The translations under genes and the position numbers were made by a program. Source: Chloroflexota bacterium (lineage in GTDB: Bacteria; Chloroflexota; Dehalococcoidia; JACQUA01). Taken from it: DNA of 39,814 bases. The stretch spans positions 1 to 39,814 of the forward strand of contig JACQUA010000279.1 in NCBI GenBank assembly GCA_016210565.1. The letters run 5' to 3'. Under the pieces are notes generated by a model. It worked only from the letters and a program-made list of their open reading frames with translations. It did no database searches and had not been told where the DNA came from. Positions 23,547 through 31,494 of the stretch are shown here, in pieces. Each line of letters opens with the position of its first letter. The first letter of the stretch is position 1.

Positions 23547-23888
23547 ATGTTGTATCTGGTAACTATGGAGAACATGGACCAGGGCCCGCTGACGCCGCAG
23601 CAGAACATCGAAATGATGGAGCGGGCGGTTATCCCGACCCTGGAAATGGCTGTGAAGTGGCAGGCGGAGAAAAGGATCATGGCCGGCGGGGGTCCCGTGG
23701 GCAGCAGGTCCGGGGTGATGATCATCGAGGCGACCTCGAATGAAGAGCTGAACGCGCTGCTCCAGAGCGTCCCCCTGTGGCCGCTGTCGGAGACCGCAGT
23801 GGTCCCCCTGGTGGGGTTCAAGGCCCAGCTAGATAGCGCCAGGAAGATGCTCGATGCCTTCAAGGGGATGATGGCCGGGAAGAAGTAG
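23547..23888 (+). CDS. Small ferredoxin-fold protein, muconolactone-isomerase/YciI-like
   Basis: A 113-aa cytosolic protein starting MLYLVTMENMDQGPLTP, with the alpha+beta pattern of muconolactone delta-isomerase-like (dimeric alpha-beta barrel) proteins: strand, helix (about 17-40), then KRIMAGGGPVGSRSGVMIIE and ELNALLQSVPLWPLSETAVV. ATG at 23547 is preferred over 23514 because of the AAGGAAG site eight bases upstream. No catalytic role is known. A second member of similar size and layout is at 32355-32669. Confidence 0.75.
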   Translation: MLYLVTMENMDQGPLTPQQNIEMMERAVIPTLEMAVKWQAEKRIMAGGGPVGSRSGVMIIEATSNEELNALLQSVPLWPLSETAVVPLVGFKAQLDSARKMLDAFKGMMAGKK

Positions 23889-24136
23889 CGCCCACACCCA
23901 CCGCACATTTAGCCATCAGCTATCAGCAGTCAGCAGTCAGCTATAGGCGGGGCAATCCGGCCAACCGGGTTGATGGCTGATTGCTGATTGCTTTCTCCCG
24001 CGCTTAATCCACCGTACGGTGGATGGGTTCGCATCCCGATGCAATCGGGACTGCCCCGCCGCCCCGCAAGGCTGAAGCCATGGGCTACGCCCCGCCCTGC
24101 CGCATGCATAATTCGGGCTAACCCGCGCCACGTGGC
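23889..24136. repeat. Repeat-filled gap between converging genes
   Basis: Contains CAGCTATCAGCAGTCAGC-type short direct repeats (23917-23941) with a partner GGCTGATTGCTGATTGC (23975-23991). A family-C-like piece follows (about 24003-24062, including ATCCCGATGCAATCGGGAT). No gene seen. Confidence 0.55.
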
Positions 24137-24946
24137 CTAGTTCCCGTTCAGGACGAGCCGCGCGGTTATGCCGGGAAAACTGACTTCCCCCGGAGTCATG
24201 TCTGCAGGCACTTCGAAGATAGCTCGTCCACGTACCCCGTACTCCGGTTGAAGTTTGACGTTGCCCCCGGTGGAATGGCCCAGCCTGTCTGCCTCGTCTG
24301 GCGCCGTCAGGTAGGAGTTATAGAGGTTAGGCGTGGTGGGTGTTGGGGGTACCCATAGCTTATAAATGAAACCCTTTGGCTGGGTGAGGATGTCACCGGC
24401 GTTCAACTGGGGTGTGGTCTGCTCATCGTTGGAGGTGTTCTGAAACCGGTATTCCACGATCACGAATTTGTAGCCACTTCTGGCCCTGTAGCCGTAGAAA
24501 GAGCCGCGGTAGGAAACCACCGCCAGGTCGCTTTCAAAGGCATTCAGAAAGGTGAATGCCATGTTCTTTCCGGGTACTCCTGGATCGGCGGTTTGTCCCT
24601 CCCTGATCTGAGGTAATGGTGGTATGGTGCGTTGGGGGTATGGGGTCAATGTCAGAGTGGGCTTGGGGGTGGGTCTGACTGTGGGCCGGGGGGTGGGAGA
24701 AGGACCCGGCTGCACGGTGGGTCTGGGTGTGGGGGAAGGAAGGTCCGCCGACAGTGGCTTTCTGGTGGCAGCGGGAGGCGGCAATTCCAGAGTGCCGGCC
24801 GGCGAGGGCCTGGAGGTTGGCGTCGGCGTCAGTACCGGGGTGCGGGGTGAGGGGGTTGGTTTTGGGCTGGGCGCGGGAGAACTGCATCCGGCCAGGACGA
24901 CGAGCAGAACCATGAGCGATAGGGCGCCAACCATTCTGTGATACAT
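24137..24946 (-). CDS. Lipoprotein with Pro/Thr-rich stalk and C-terminal DUF4352-like beta domain
   Basis: A 269-aa surface lipoprotein: lipobox LAGC (Cys21), then about 95 residues of Pro/Thr/Ser-rich stalk with repeats such as SPTPRPTV, then a folded domain from about residue 125. Segments SYRGSFYGYRARSGYKFVIV and EYRFQNTSNDEQTTPQLNAG resemble the immunoglobulin-like DUF4352/telokin-like domains of Gram-positive-type lipoproteins. Start ATG at 24946 is chosen because AGGAAAG lies about eight bases upstream and the signal peptide begins there; an in-frame start at 25015 adds 23 residues without purpose. Role unknown. Confidence 0.75.
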   Translation of the reverse strand: MYHRMVGALSLMVLLVVLAGCSSPAPSPKPTPSPRTPVLTPTPTSRPSPAGTLELPPPAATRKPLSADLPSPTPRPTVQPGPSPTPRPTVRPTPKPTLTLTPYPQRTIPPLPQIREGQTADPGVPGKNMAFTFLNAFESDLAVVSYRGSFYGYRARSGYKFVIVEYRFQNTSNDEQTTPQLNAGDILTQPKGFIYKLWVPPTPTTPNLYNSYLTAPDEADRLGHSTGGNVKLQPEYGVRGRAIFEVPADMTPGEVSFPGITARLVLNGN

Positions 24947-25195
24947 ATTCGGCTTTCCTGATGTTGTGAGTGGCGGCAGTCTCCGCGGGGTCTGAAGTTG
25001 CACCCGGTGCGACAAACGTAACGATGATAGGAGAGAAACAGCTTCGTGTCAAGTGATTCCCGGGCGGTCGCTGGTTCGGCGCTATGTATGCGCCCCGTTA
25101 CTTATTACTGGGGCCGCCCAGTACTTTAGTTCAATCGCGCATCACAGGCTACTCCGGACTAACCAAATGGTCGCACAGGCGTTAAACATATTGCT

Positions 25196-25336
25196 ATGCA
25201 AAAATTTATCACCGGAGTCGTTGTCGTAACGCTTGCCAGCATTCTGCTGCTGATGCTGTGGCTTGCCGAGGTTCTGCCCCGCCGCGATACGTCTGTCCGG
25301 AACAACAGCGGAGCCTTTCCCACGCAGAGGATTTGA
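25196..25336 (+). CDS. Possible 46-aa single-helix membrane peptide
   Basis: ATG at 25196 opens a 46-codon frame with one strongly hydrophobic segment (residues 4-27, TGVVVVTLASILLLMLWLAE) followed by a basic, polar tail (PRRDTSVRNN). The helix-then-charged-tail layout looks like a genuine small membrane protein. There is no clear ribosome binding site, and nothing else supports it, so it remains tentative. It stands alone in the 527-base gap between the lipoprotein gene and the DUF5666-like gene. Confidence 0.35.
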   Translation: MQKFITGVVVVTLASILLLMLWLAEVLPRRDTSVRNNSGAFPTQRI

Positions 25337-25473
25337 CCGGGTCTTGTGACCCCGGTGCACCCGCAGGACTCAGGTCGGCCTGCGCGGCAGGGCCAGCCAG
25401 TCAACGAACAGATCGCATTGACGGCCGGCGCGCGTTTTCGTAGCTTAGTCTAACACAGCAGGGGGATAATACC

Positions 25474-26280
25474 ATGAATTTAGTCAAACTAATCGTCTTG
25501 CTTGCTCTAACCGCAGCGCTGGTAACCGGCGCCGTGGCGCCATCGTTGGCGGCAAATGATATGGACAATCCCCGGCTCGCCGGAGAACCCCAGCAGGGGA
25601 AAAAGGACGGTCAAGGTAAAGGGACCGTCCAGGTTGTTAAGGGCGCCGTGACGGAAAAGACCGGCACTGTCGTCAAGATTGACGGCAGAGAGGTCGGCGT
25701 GAACGACTGGACCAAATACAAAGTGCCGGGTGTGAAGAACGCCACCCTGGCCGACGTAAAGGTGGGCATGGCCGTGGTCGCCCGGACCGTCGAGGAGGGC
25801 GGGAAGCTGTACGCCCGGCAGCTAGGCGTCGCCCCGGGCAAGCCTCCCGTGACGCGTCAGCAGGGCAAGATCACCGCCTATAGCTACAACCCGCCCAACG
25901 GGGGCGCCATTACGATCCAGGACAAGTGGGGCAAGCTGACTACTTTCCAGATTGTCGCCGACAAGTTCACCATAAAGCCTGCCGGCGCTATCCCCAAGGT
26001 GGGCGACCTGGCGACGGTGGTCTCGAACAACGAAGTCCCCCTGGTTGCTACGGGACTGGTTATCCGTTATCCGCCTTTGAAGGTGAGCGGCGCTGTGACG
26101 GCCATCGACGAGAGCGCCAAAACAATAACGGTGGGTGCGACAGTCTTGAAGTACGACAACAAGACGGTGTTCGTCCTGCGGGGCGTCCCGGGACTGAAAG
26201 TTACCCAGCAGGCGACGGTGCTGTACCGGCAACAGGCGGACGGCAGCTTGCTGGCGAAGAGGGTACAGGTGCAGCAATAA
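25474..26280 (+). CDS. Secreted protein with DUF5666-like beta repeats
   Basis: A 268-aa exported protein with a signal peptide (residues 1-26, ending SLAAN). The rest is a set of about 60-residue beta modules. Phrases such as GTVVKIDGREVGVNDWTKYK, GKITAYSYNPPNGGAITIQD and GAVTAIDESAKTITVGATVL follow the G-x-V/I-x-x-I-D pattern of DUF5666 domains, which occur in envelope proteins of unknown function. AGCAGGGGGA stands 13-22 bases before the ATG, a somewhat long spacing. A strong hairpin terminator follows, so it is probably a single-gene unit. Confidence 0.8.
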   Translation: MNLVKLIVLLALTAALVTGAVAPSLAANDMDNPRLAGEPQQGKKDGQGKGTVQVVKGAVTEKTGTVVKIDGREVGVNDWTKYKVPGVKNATLADVKVGMAVVARTVEEGGKLYARQLGVAPGKPPVTRQQGKITAYSYNPPNGGAITIQDKWGKLTTFQIVADKFTIKPAGAIPKVGDLATVVSNNEVPLVATGLVIRYPPLKVSGAVTAIDESAKTITVGATVLKYDNKTVFVLRGVPGLKVTQQATVLYRQQADGSLLAKRVQVQQ

Positions 26281-26358
26281 GACGGGCTTTCAGCCTGTCT
26301 ATGCTTTCCAGCCTGTCTTCGGCAACATATCGACTGGTTCTCCTTCTTCTTTGCCAGA

Positions 26359-26395
26359 GGGGCGGCCCGGTGTCACCGGGCCGCCCCTTTCATTT
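26359..26395 (+). terminator. Intrinsic terminator-like hairpin
   Basis: GGGGCGGCCCGGTG at 26359-26372 pairs perfectly with CACCGGGCCGCCCC at 26374-26387, followed by TTTCATTT. The 14-base GC stem and short T run fit an intrinsic terminator for the gene ending at 26280. Confidence 0.75.
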
Positions 26396-26826
26396 ACGTC
26401 GGGGAGTACGTGGTCATTAGCTATTCAAGTTCAAGCCGGCCTTGCTGCTACCCGGTACCACAGGCCACCGCGCCTGTGAGCCGTGGAGCTTGAACAAAGC
26501 AGACTTGATTTGTCAGTGACGAACAGCGCACCTCCGATTGGCACTCCTGTGAGGTCGTTCGCGCCGTAAGCCACTGGCGTAAGATCCGTCTCTCACAGGC
26601 ACGGTGGCCTGTGGTACCGGCGGTGAGCCAGGCTGGAAAGCCTGGCTCACCGGTGGAAGATGTCATAACTTTGAAACCCCAAGGCATAGGTCTTTTGACC
26701 GGCTGTGAGAACTCTGCTATGATTTTGCCGGATATTGTCAATCCGAGACGCTGGCAGCCCTCAAGAAATCAAAATGTCACTGTTTCCTGGTAGGGGAGTT
26801 GTTTCTGTCGGCTTAAGGAGAGAACG
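26396..26826. repeat. Family D MITE-like element and gap before the solute-binding gene
   Basis: From 26456 to 26616 a 161-base element has 25-base terminal inverted repeats with one mismatch (TACCACAGGCCACCGCGCC ... and its complement), the same ends as 9696-9804 but an unrelated centre. After it, CACCGGTGGAAGATGTCATA and ACTTTGAAAC (26648-26677) recur almost unchanged at 29015-29042 upstream of the LOR/SDH gene. TAAGGAGAGAACG just before 26827 is the ribosome binding site for the next gene. Confidence 0.7.
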
Positions 26827-27993
26827 ATGAAAAGAAGACTTGCATCCCTGCTTTCTCTTGCACTGGCCGGGATCGTGATAGTTAGCTGTGCTCCGGCTGC
26901 CCCGACCGCGACGGATGCCGGGCGGTCCTCAGCGCCGGCGATGGCCTCAATCCCTCAGTCCCCGGCGAAGGACGCCTGGCAAACAGAATGGGCTCAGGTA
27001 CAGGAGTCGGCAAGAAAGGAGGGGAAGGTGGTTATAGCCAGCCAGATGGTAGAGACGGCCCGGCAAGCACTTTCCCAGGCCTTGAAAGAGAAATTCGGCA
27101 TAGAAGCCGAGTTTATTACAGCAAGACCTGCCGAGTTCGCCCCCAAGATACTGGCGGAGCGCAGAGCAGGGCTCTACCTTGAAGACATGATGTTAGGCGG
27201 GGCTATGACAGGCTTTAGTATCTTGAAGCCTGTAGGCGCTCTGGAAAGTCTGGACCCCATAATTATCTTGCCGGAGGCCCTGGACCCGAAAGCATGGTAC
27301 GCCGGACGTCTCCACTGGCTCGACAAGGAACACAATGTATTGGCGTTCATCGCTTCTCTTCAGCCATCTCTGATAATAAATACGGACCTGGTCGGACGCG
27401 GGGAAATCAAGTCATATCGTGACCTTCTTGCCCCGAAATGGAAAGGAAAGATAGTATTTGGCGACCCGACCGTGGGTGGGAGCGGAAACACCCTGTTTAG
27501 CGCCCTGGCTGAAGGTATTATGGACTTGAACTATCTTCGTGACCTTGCCAAACAGGAGTTGGTCATCATCAAAGACCAGCGTCTCACGGTAGAGTGGGTG
27601 GCGCGCGGTAAGTACCCCATCGCGATGGGTGTAGCGGGAGAAACAATTATGGAATTCAAGAGGGCTGGCGCACCCATAGAACCGGTAAAACCCGCAGAAG
27701 GCACTTATGTTTCCGCCCAAACCGGGGCGATTCTGTTATTGAAGAATGCGCCTCACCCCAACGCTGCAAAAGTAGTCATCAACTGGCTGCTGACCCGAGA
27801 AGGAGGAGCAGTATTCTCCCGATCTATTGGGGGCCATAGCGCCAGAGTGGATGTGCCGACGGATTTTCTCGATCCGTCGGTAGTGCGTCCGCCGGAGGGA
27901 ACTTATTTTATGACCGGCGATGAAGCATCCAAGCTCAGAGAGAGCGAGTACCTGCAAGTGGCCAAAGAGGTATTCGGAGACCTGCTGAAATAG
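26827..27993 (+). CDS. ABC-type extracellular solute-binding lipoprotein (Fe3+/thiamine/phosphonate-type)
   Basis: A 388-aa surface binding protein: lipobox IVSC (Cys21), short linker, then a periplasmic-binding-protein type II fold. Recognisable elements are AQVQESARKEGKVVIASQMV (near 57-76), SYRDLLAPKWKGKIVFGDPT (near 198-217), GSGNTLFSALAEG and PHPNAAKVVINWLLTREGG, the pattern of the iron(III)/2-aminoethylphosphonate/thiamine-binding group. No permease or ATPase gene is adjacent, so it is an orphan or its partners lie elsewhere. The ligand is unknown. It begins the (+) gene run to 31217 that includes arginine catabolism genes, but the gaps are filled by repeats, so a shared operon is unsure. 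Confidence 0.88.
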   Translation: MKRRLASLLSLALAGIVIVSCAPAAPTATDAGRSSAPAMASIPQSPAKDAWQTEWAQVQESARKEGKVVIASQMVETARQALSQALKEKFGIEAEFITARPAEFAPKILAERRAGLYLEDMMLGGAMTGFSILKPVGALESLDPIIILPEALDPKAWYAGRLHWLDKEHNVLAFIASLQPSLIINTDLVGRGEIKSYRDLLAPKWKGKIVFGDPTVGGSGNTLFSALAEGIMDLNYLRDLAKQELVIIKDQRLTVEWVARGKYPIAMGVAGETIMEFKRAGAPIEPVKPAEGTYVSAQTGAILLLKNAPHPNAAKVVINWLLTREGGAVFSRSIGGHSARVDVPTDFLDPSVVRPPEGTYFMTGDEASKLRESEYLQVAKEVFGDLLK

Positions 27994-28077
27994 CGGGCCT
28001 GTAGTAGTCGATCTTTCACGCCGGTCTCTGATACGAACGCAAGAATAGTTGCAGCATCATGTGCCGCACTCCAACGC

Positions 28078-28133
28078 TGTAGCGGTTTGATTTATCAAAC
28101 CTGCTCCCAGGCTTGATGAATCAAGCCGCTACG
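28078..28133. repeat. Palindromic repeat, AGCGGTTTGATTTATCAAAC type
   Basis: AGCGGTTTGATTTATCAAACC on the left pairs with GGCTTGATGAATCAAGCCGC on the right, forming an imperfect long hairpin after the solute-binding gene. It could stop that transcript before the racemase-like gene. Confidence 0.65.
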
Positions 28134-28189
28134 GTCCTGGCACGCCGCATGGTTTGCTGAGTTTGTATTAGATATTACGGAGGCACGAC

Positions 28190-28942
28190 ATGAAGATTCT
28201 GGTCATGGAAGCCGGTCCGAAAGGCCACTATCCTTCGGAAGAGGAAGAGAAGAGGCAGAAGCGCATCCGGTCCTATGTCTCGCCCGGGACGGAGGTGGTG
28301 TTCGGCCATCAGGAAGAGGTGGACTTCTGGCGGTCTCAACCCACAGATGAAGCTACTCGCCGGCGCAATGAGGCTCTGTTCAGGTCATCCCTCATAAAAA
28401 CAGCAATCAAGGCGGAGAGGGACGGTTTCGATGCAGTTGTGGCCGTTTGGGGTTTGCGTCGTGGCCTGGGTATTGAAGAAGCGCGTCACTATGTTCGAAT
28501 TCCAATAATAGATTTCGGGAAGATCGCGCTGCTTTTGAGCCACCTGGTAGGTAACAACCTGGGCAACATTTATTACACCGATGAGATGGTTGAGAGGCAC
28601 AAAAGGGAAGGGGAGGTCCGGGGAATCGAGGGGTTCAAGATTATCTCTATCGGGTCGCCGAACATATCACCATCAGAAATGCATACGCGGCCTGCGGAGT
28701 TGAGGGAGAAGTTCGTCAAGGCGGCCAGAAAATGTGTGGAAGAGGGCGCTGAGCTTATTCTTGCCGGCCATAGTATTATCCCTGGTACGCTGGATGCCGA
28801 CGAAATGACTCGAGAAGTTGGAGTGCCAGTGTTGAATGCCATTAAGCTCGGCATGCGCATGGCCGAGTTTATTGTGCAGAACGGACTTACCCACAGTGAA
28901 AGAGCGTATCCACGCAAGGTCTATGCCGGGGAAGGAGATTAA
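28190..28942 (+). CDS. Asp/Glu/hydantoin racemase-superfamily protein lacking both catalytic cysteines
   Basis: A 250-aa protein with the two-domain fold of aspartate/glutamate/hydantoin racemases: MKILVMEAGP start, ERDGFDAVVAVWGLRRGLGI (77-96), YVRIPIIDFGKIALLL (101-116) and CVEEGAELILAGHSIIPGTL (182-201). In true racemases the two strands end in a catalytic Cys (as in CFGDP and GCAGM). Here those positions read VWGLRRG (W87) and AGHSIIPG (H194), so neither Cys is present and ordinary racemisation is not expected. Some superfamily members (decarboxylases, maleate isomerases and others) use altered residues. It lies 158 bases before the arginine genes on the same strand. Start ATG at 28190 is preceded by TACGGAGG. 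Confidence 0.75.
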   Translation: MKILVMEAGPKGHYPSEEEEKRQKRIRSYVSPGTEVVFGHQEEVDFWRSQPTDEATRRRNEALFRSSLIKTAIKAERDGFDAVVAVWGLRRGLGIEEARHYVRIPIIDFGKIALLLSHLVGNNLGNIYYTDEMVERHKREGEVRGIEGFKIISIGSPNISPSEMHTRPAELREKFVKAARKCVEEGAELILAGHSIIPGTLDADEMTREVGVPVLNAIKLGMRMAEFIVQNGLTHSERAYPRKVYAGEGD

Positions 28943-29100
28943 TTACCCAGCCTGGCAGACCAAACACCAGCCAGGATGAAGATAATGGCGCACACAGGCG
29001 GGGACGCCTGTGCCACCGGTGGAAAATGTCACAACTTTGAAACAAATCCTGGCCGCCATTTTATGACTTCTCCACGGTGGTGTGATAGATTGCGTGTATC
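28943..29100. repeat. Family D hairpin upstream of the LOR/SDH gene
   Basis: CACACAGGCGGGGACGCCTG at about 28992-29011 forms a compact hairpin, followed by GTGCCACCGGTGGAAAATG and TCACAACTTTGAAAC, a phrase shared with 26648-26677 upstream of the solute-binding gene. No gene is seen in these 158 bases, and no clear ribosome binding site precedes 29101. Confidence 0.6.
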
Positions 29101-30327
29101 ATGGTAGAAGAGACGGTAGAGCTTCGGGGCCACATCATCGACTCGCTGTTGCTTCCCAAGGTGCTGGACCAGGTGCTGGCCAGGGGGGCCGAGTTCGAAA
29201 TCGAACAGATCGATATTGGCGTGCGCCGCTCTGACCCTAGCCACGCGCGCATCCGTCTCCGGGCGGACAGTAAGAGCGACATGGACGAGTTGCTGGTGGC
29301 GCTCAAGGTCCATGGGGCCGAAGCCATCGAGAGCGAAGACGCCGGGCTGGTGGCCGCGGATATCGAGGGCGCCTTTCCCGAAGGGTTTTACTCCACGACC
29401 AACCTGCGTACCCTGGTCCGGTTTCACGGCGAGTGGCTGGAAGTGGAAAACCAGGAGATGGACCGCGGCATCGTGGTGAACGCCAGCGCCGGACGGGCCT
29501 TTTGCACTCCCATGCACCGCATCCGCCGGGGAGACATGGTGGTGGTGGGCCACCGGGGCGTCCGGGTCATACCCCTGGAACGGCAGGCCCGGGGTCAGCT
29601 CTTCGAGTTCATGGGGAGTGACATTTCCCCGGAAAAGCCAAAGCTGGCCGTGGTTCGCGAGGTGGCCCGGGAGCTGTGGAAATGCCGGGGCGAAAAGAAG
29701 AAAACGCTTTTCGTCGGCGGCCCGGCGGTAATCCACACCGGGGCCGGCGGCTCCCTGGCTTACCTGGTACGGGAGGGTTTCATCAGCGTGCTCCTGGCCG
29801 GCAACGGGCTGGCGGCGCACGACATCGAGTATGCGCTGTACGGGACCTCACTGGGAGTGAGGCTGAGCGACGGCAGCCTGGTCCAGGGGGGGCACCGCAA
29901 TCACCTCCGGGCCATCAACGCCATCCGGCGCGCAGGCAGCATCAAGGCGGCGGTGGAAAGCGGCCTCCTGACGCGGGGCGTCATGCACGCCTGCGTCACC
30001 AAAGGGGTGCCCTTTGTACTGGCGGGGTCCATCCGGGATGACGGACCCCTTCCCGAGGTCATCACCGACGTGGTGGCGGCCGCCGACGCCATGAGACAGC
30101 ACATACGGGGCGCTTATCTGGCCCTGGTGGTCGCCTCGACCCTTCATGCCGTGGCGGTGGGGAACATTCTTCCGGCGGAGACGCGCCTGGTGGCGGTCGA
30201 CATCAACCCGGCTTCGTTAACCAAACTGATGGACCGCGGCAGCTTCCAGACCATAGGCGTGGTGTCCGATGCGGGGCTTTTCCTCCGGGAGCTGGTCGAG
30301 TTTCTCCAGAAGGGCTGCTCGCAATGA
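29101..30327 (+). CDS. LOR/SDH-type (TIGR00300) ornithine cyclodeaminase
   Basis: Predicted to convert ornithine to proline and ammonia with bound NAD. The 408-aa protein matches the archaeal-type ornithine cyclodeaminase family (formerly LOR/SDH bifunctional enzyme), which is also the C-terminal half of cyanobacterial ArgZ/AgrE. The N-terminal about 100 residues (VELRGHIIDSLLLPKVLDQV) form the small domain. NRGIVV-like sequence (DRGIVVNASAGRAFC, 121-135) and VVGHRGVRVIPLERQ (148-162) follow. The nucleotide-binding part has LFVGGPAVIHTGAGGSLAYL (near 201-220), VLLAGNGLAAHDIEYALYGT and GSIRDDGPLPEVITD. The arginine-dihydrolase-like gene is 95 bases downstream, so the two probably form a two-step pathway. 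The family was characterised in Methanococcus and cyanobacteria; activity here is inferred. Confidence 0.88.
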   Translation: MVEETVELRGHIIDSLLLPKVLDQVLARGAEFEIEQIDIGVRRSDPSHARIRLRADSKSDMDELLVALKVHGAEAIESEDAGLVAADIEGAFPEGFYSTTNLRTLVRFHGEWLEVENQEMDRGIVVNASAGRAFCTPMHRIRRGDMVVVGHRGVRVIPLERQARGQLFEFMGSDISPEKPKLAVVREVARELWKCRGEKKKTLFVGGPAVIHTGAGGSLAYLVREGFISVLLAGNGLAAHDIEYALYGTSLGVRLSDGSLVQGGHRNHLRAINAIRRAGSIKAAVESGLLTRGVMHACVTKGVPFVLAGSIRDDGPLPEVITDVVAAADAMRQHIRGAYLALVVASTLHAVAVGNILPAETRLVAVDINPASLTKLMDRGSFQTIGVVSDAGLFLRELVEFLQKGCSQ

Positions 30328-30333
30328 CATAGG

Positions 30334-30357
30334 TTCTCTCTCCCCTGGTGGGAGAGA
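30334..30357. repeat. Short hairpin between the two arginine-pathway genes
   Basis: CTCTCTCCCCTGGTGGGAGA followed by GAG pairs as a compact hairpin; a second CCTCTCCCATCGAGGGAGAGG hairpin lies at about 30394-30414 and carries the ribosome binding site (GGGAGAGGAG) of the next gene. Folding of this second hairpin could hide that site. Confidence 0.6.
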
Positions 30358-30422
30358 GTCAGAGAGAGGGGGCTATTTCACCCTCTCCTTAATCCTCTCC
30401 CATCGAGGGAGAGGAGACCGAT

Positions 30423-31217
30423 ATGACCAGGTTCTTGATGTGCTCGCCGGACTATTTCGGCATCGAATACGAGATAAATCCCTGGATGCGGCTGAGCAAC
30501 CAGTCGGACCCGGTGGGCGCGCGGGCGCAGTGGCAGGAGTTGCACCACGTCTTGACCGGGTCGCTGGGAGCGGCGGTGGAACTGATGGAACCGGTGAAAG
30601 GGCTGCCTGACCTGGTTTTCACCGCCAACGCCGGCTATGTCGAGGGCGACCTCTTCGTCAGCAGCGCCTTTAAGCATAGGGAACGTCAGGGCGAGACGCC
30701 CTATTTTGATTCCTGGTTCCAGTCTCACGGCTATCGCGTTCGCAAACTGGGGCCGGGCTGCATCTTCGAGGGAATGGGAGATGCCCTGCCGCTGGGCGAC
30801 ACTGTCTTCGCCGGATACCGACACCGTTCCGAAGTGTGTTCTCACGGGGCGCTGGGTGAGATAATCCGCCGCCGCGTGCTTTCCCTTGAGCTGGCCGACC
30901 CCTATTTCTACCACCTCGATACCTGTTTCTGTCCCCTGGATGGCAGTTCCGCTCTCTACTTTCCCGGCGCCTTCGATAGCTATGCCAACCAGGCGGTGCG
31001 GGAAGCCGTGCCGGACCTGCTGGTTGTCAGTGAGGCCTCGGCCCACCGCTTTGCCTGCAATGCCGTGGTGGTGGGGCAGACGGTGGTGACGAATACCGGC
31101 TGTGACGATCTGAAGCATCCCCTGGCCGCCCGGGGCTATGAACTGAGGATGGTGGATCTGTCCGAGTTCATGAAGTCCGGCGGGAGCGCCAAGTGCCTCA
31201 CGCTGAGGCTGGCCTGA
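30423..31217 (+). CDS. Arginine dihydrolase-like enzyme (amidinotransferase/DDAH superfamily), stand-alone ArgZ N-terminal domain
   Basis: A 264-aa guanidine-modifying enzyme with the five-bladed pentein fold. Catalytic residues are visible: DLVFTANAGYV (N69, acidic residue D63), FEGMGD (114-120, substrate Glu), FYHLDTCFCPLDG (H164) and the nucleophile in TNTGCDDLKHP (C227). The NPWMR and TAN segments match the N-terminal dihydrolase domain of cyanobacterial ArgZ/AgrE. That domain releases ornithine, CO2 and two ammonia from arginine; a matching Asn in ArgZ (Asn71) is what separates dihydrolase from simple deiminase. Agmatine or dimethylarginine hydrolase activity is an alternative. The adjacent LOR/SDH-type ornithine cyclodeaminase supports arginine-to-proline conversion. 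Start ATG at 30423 with GGAGAGGAG upstream. Confidence 0.87.
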   Translation: MTRFLMCSPDYFGIEYEINPWMRLSNQSDPVGARAQWQELHHVLTGSLGAAVELMEPVKGLPDLVFTANAGYVEGDLFVSSAFKHRERQGETPYFDSWFQSHGYRVRKLGPGCIFEGMGDALPLGDTVFAGYRHRSEVCSHGALGEIIRRRVLSLELADPYFYHLDTCFCPLDGSSALYFPGAFDSYANQAVREAVPDLLVVSEASAHRFACNAVVVGQTVVTNTGCDDLKHPLAARGYELRMVDLSEFMKSGGSAKCLTLRLA

Positions 31218-31494
31218 ACCCCATGGGCCATTGGTACTGGGCCAGTGGTCACCCTGACCCGAAACAGATTCAAAACCGCGTTTTTCCTCTGTAACATCCT
31301 CCCTCCCCTGGCGTTGGATGTAGCGCATGGGACTCATGCCCTGTTTTGTTGGTCCCCAGTCGACGGGGGCCGTCCACTCAGAGAAGAAAGGGGTAACCGC
31401 CGGAACTCAACACGAAGAAAGCGCGCATCACGCTATCCGAAATCAATACAAACGCGCATAAAGGTAAGCCATATGGAAGGAGATTTTTACACCA

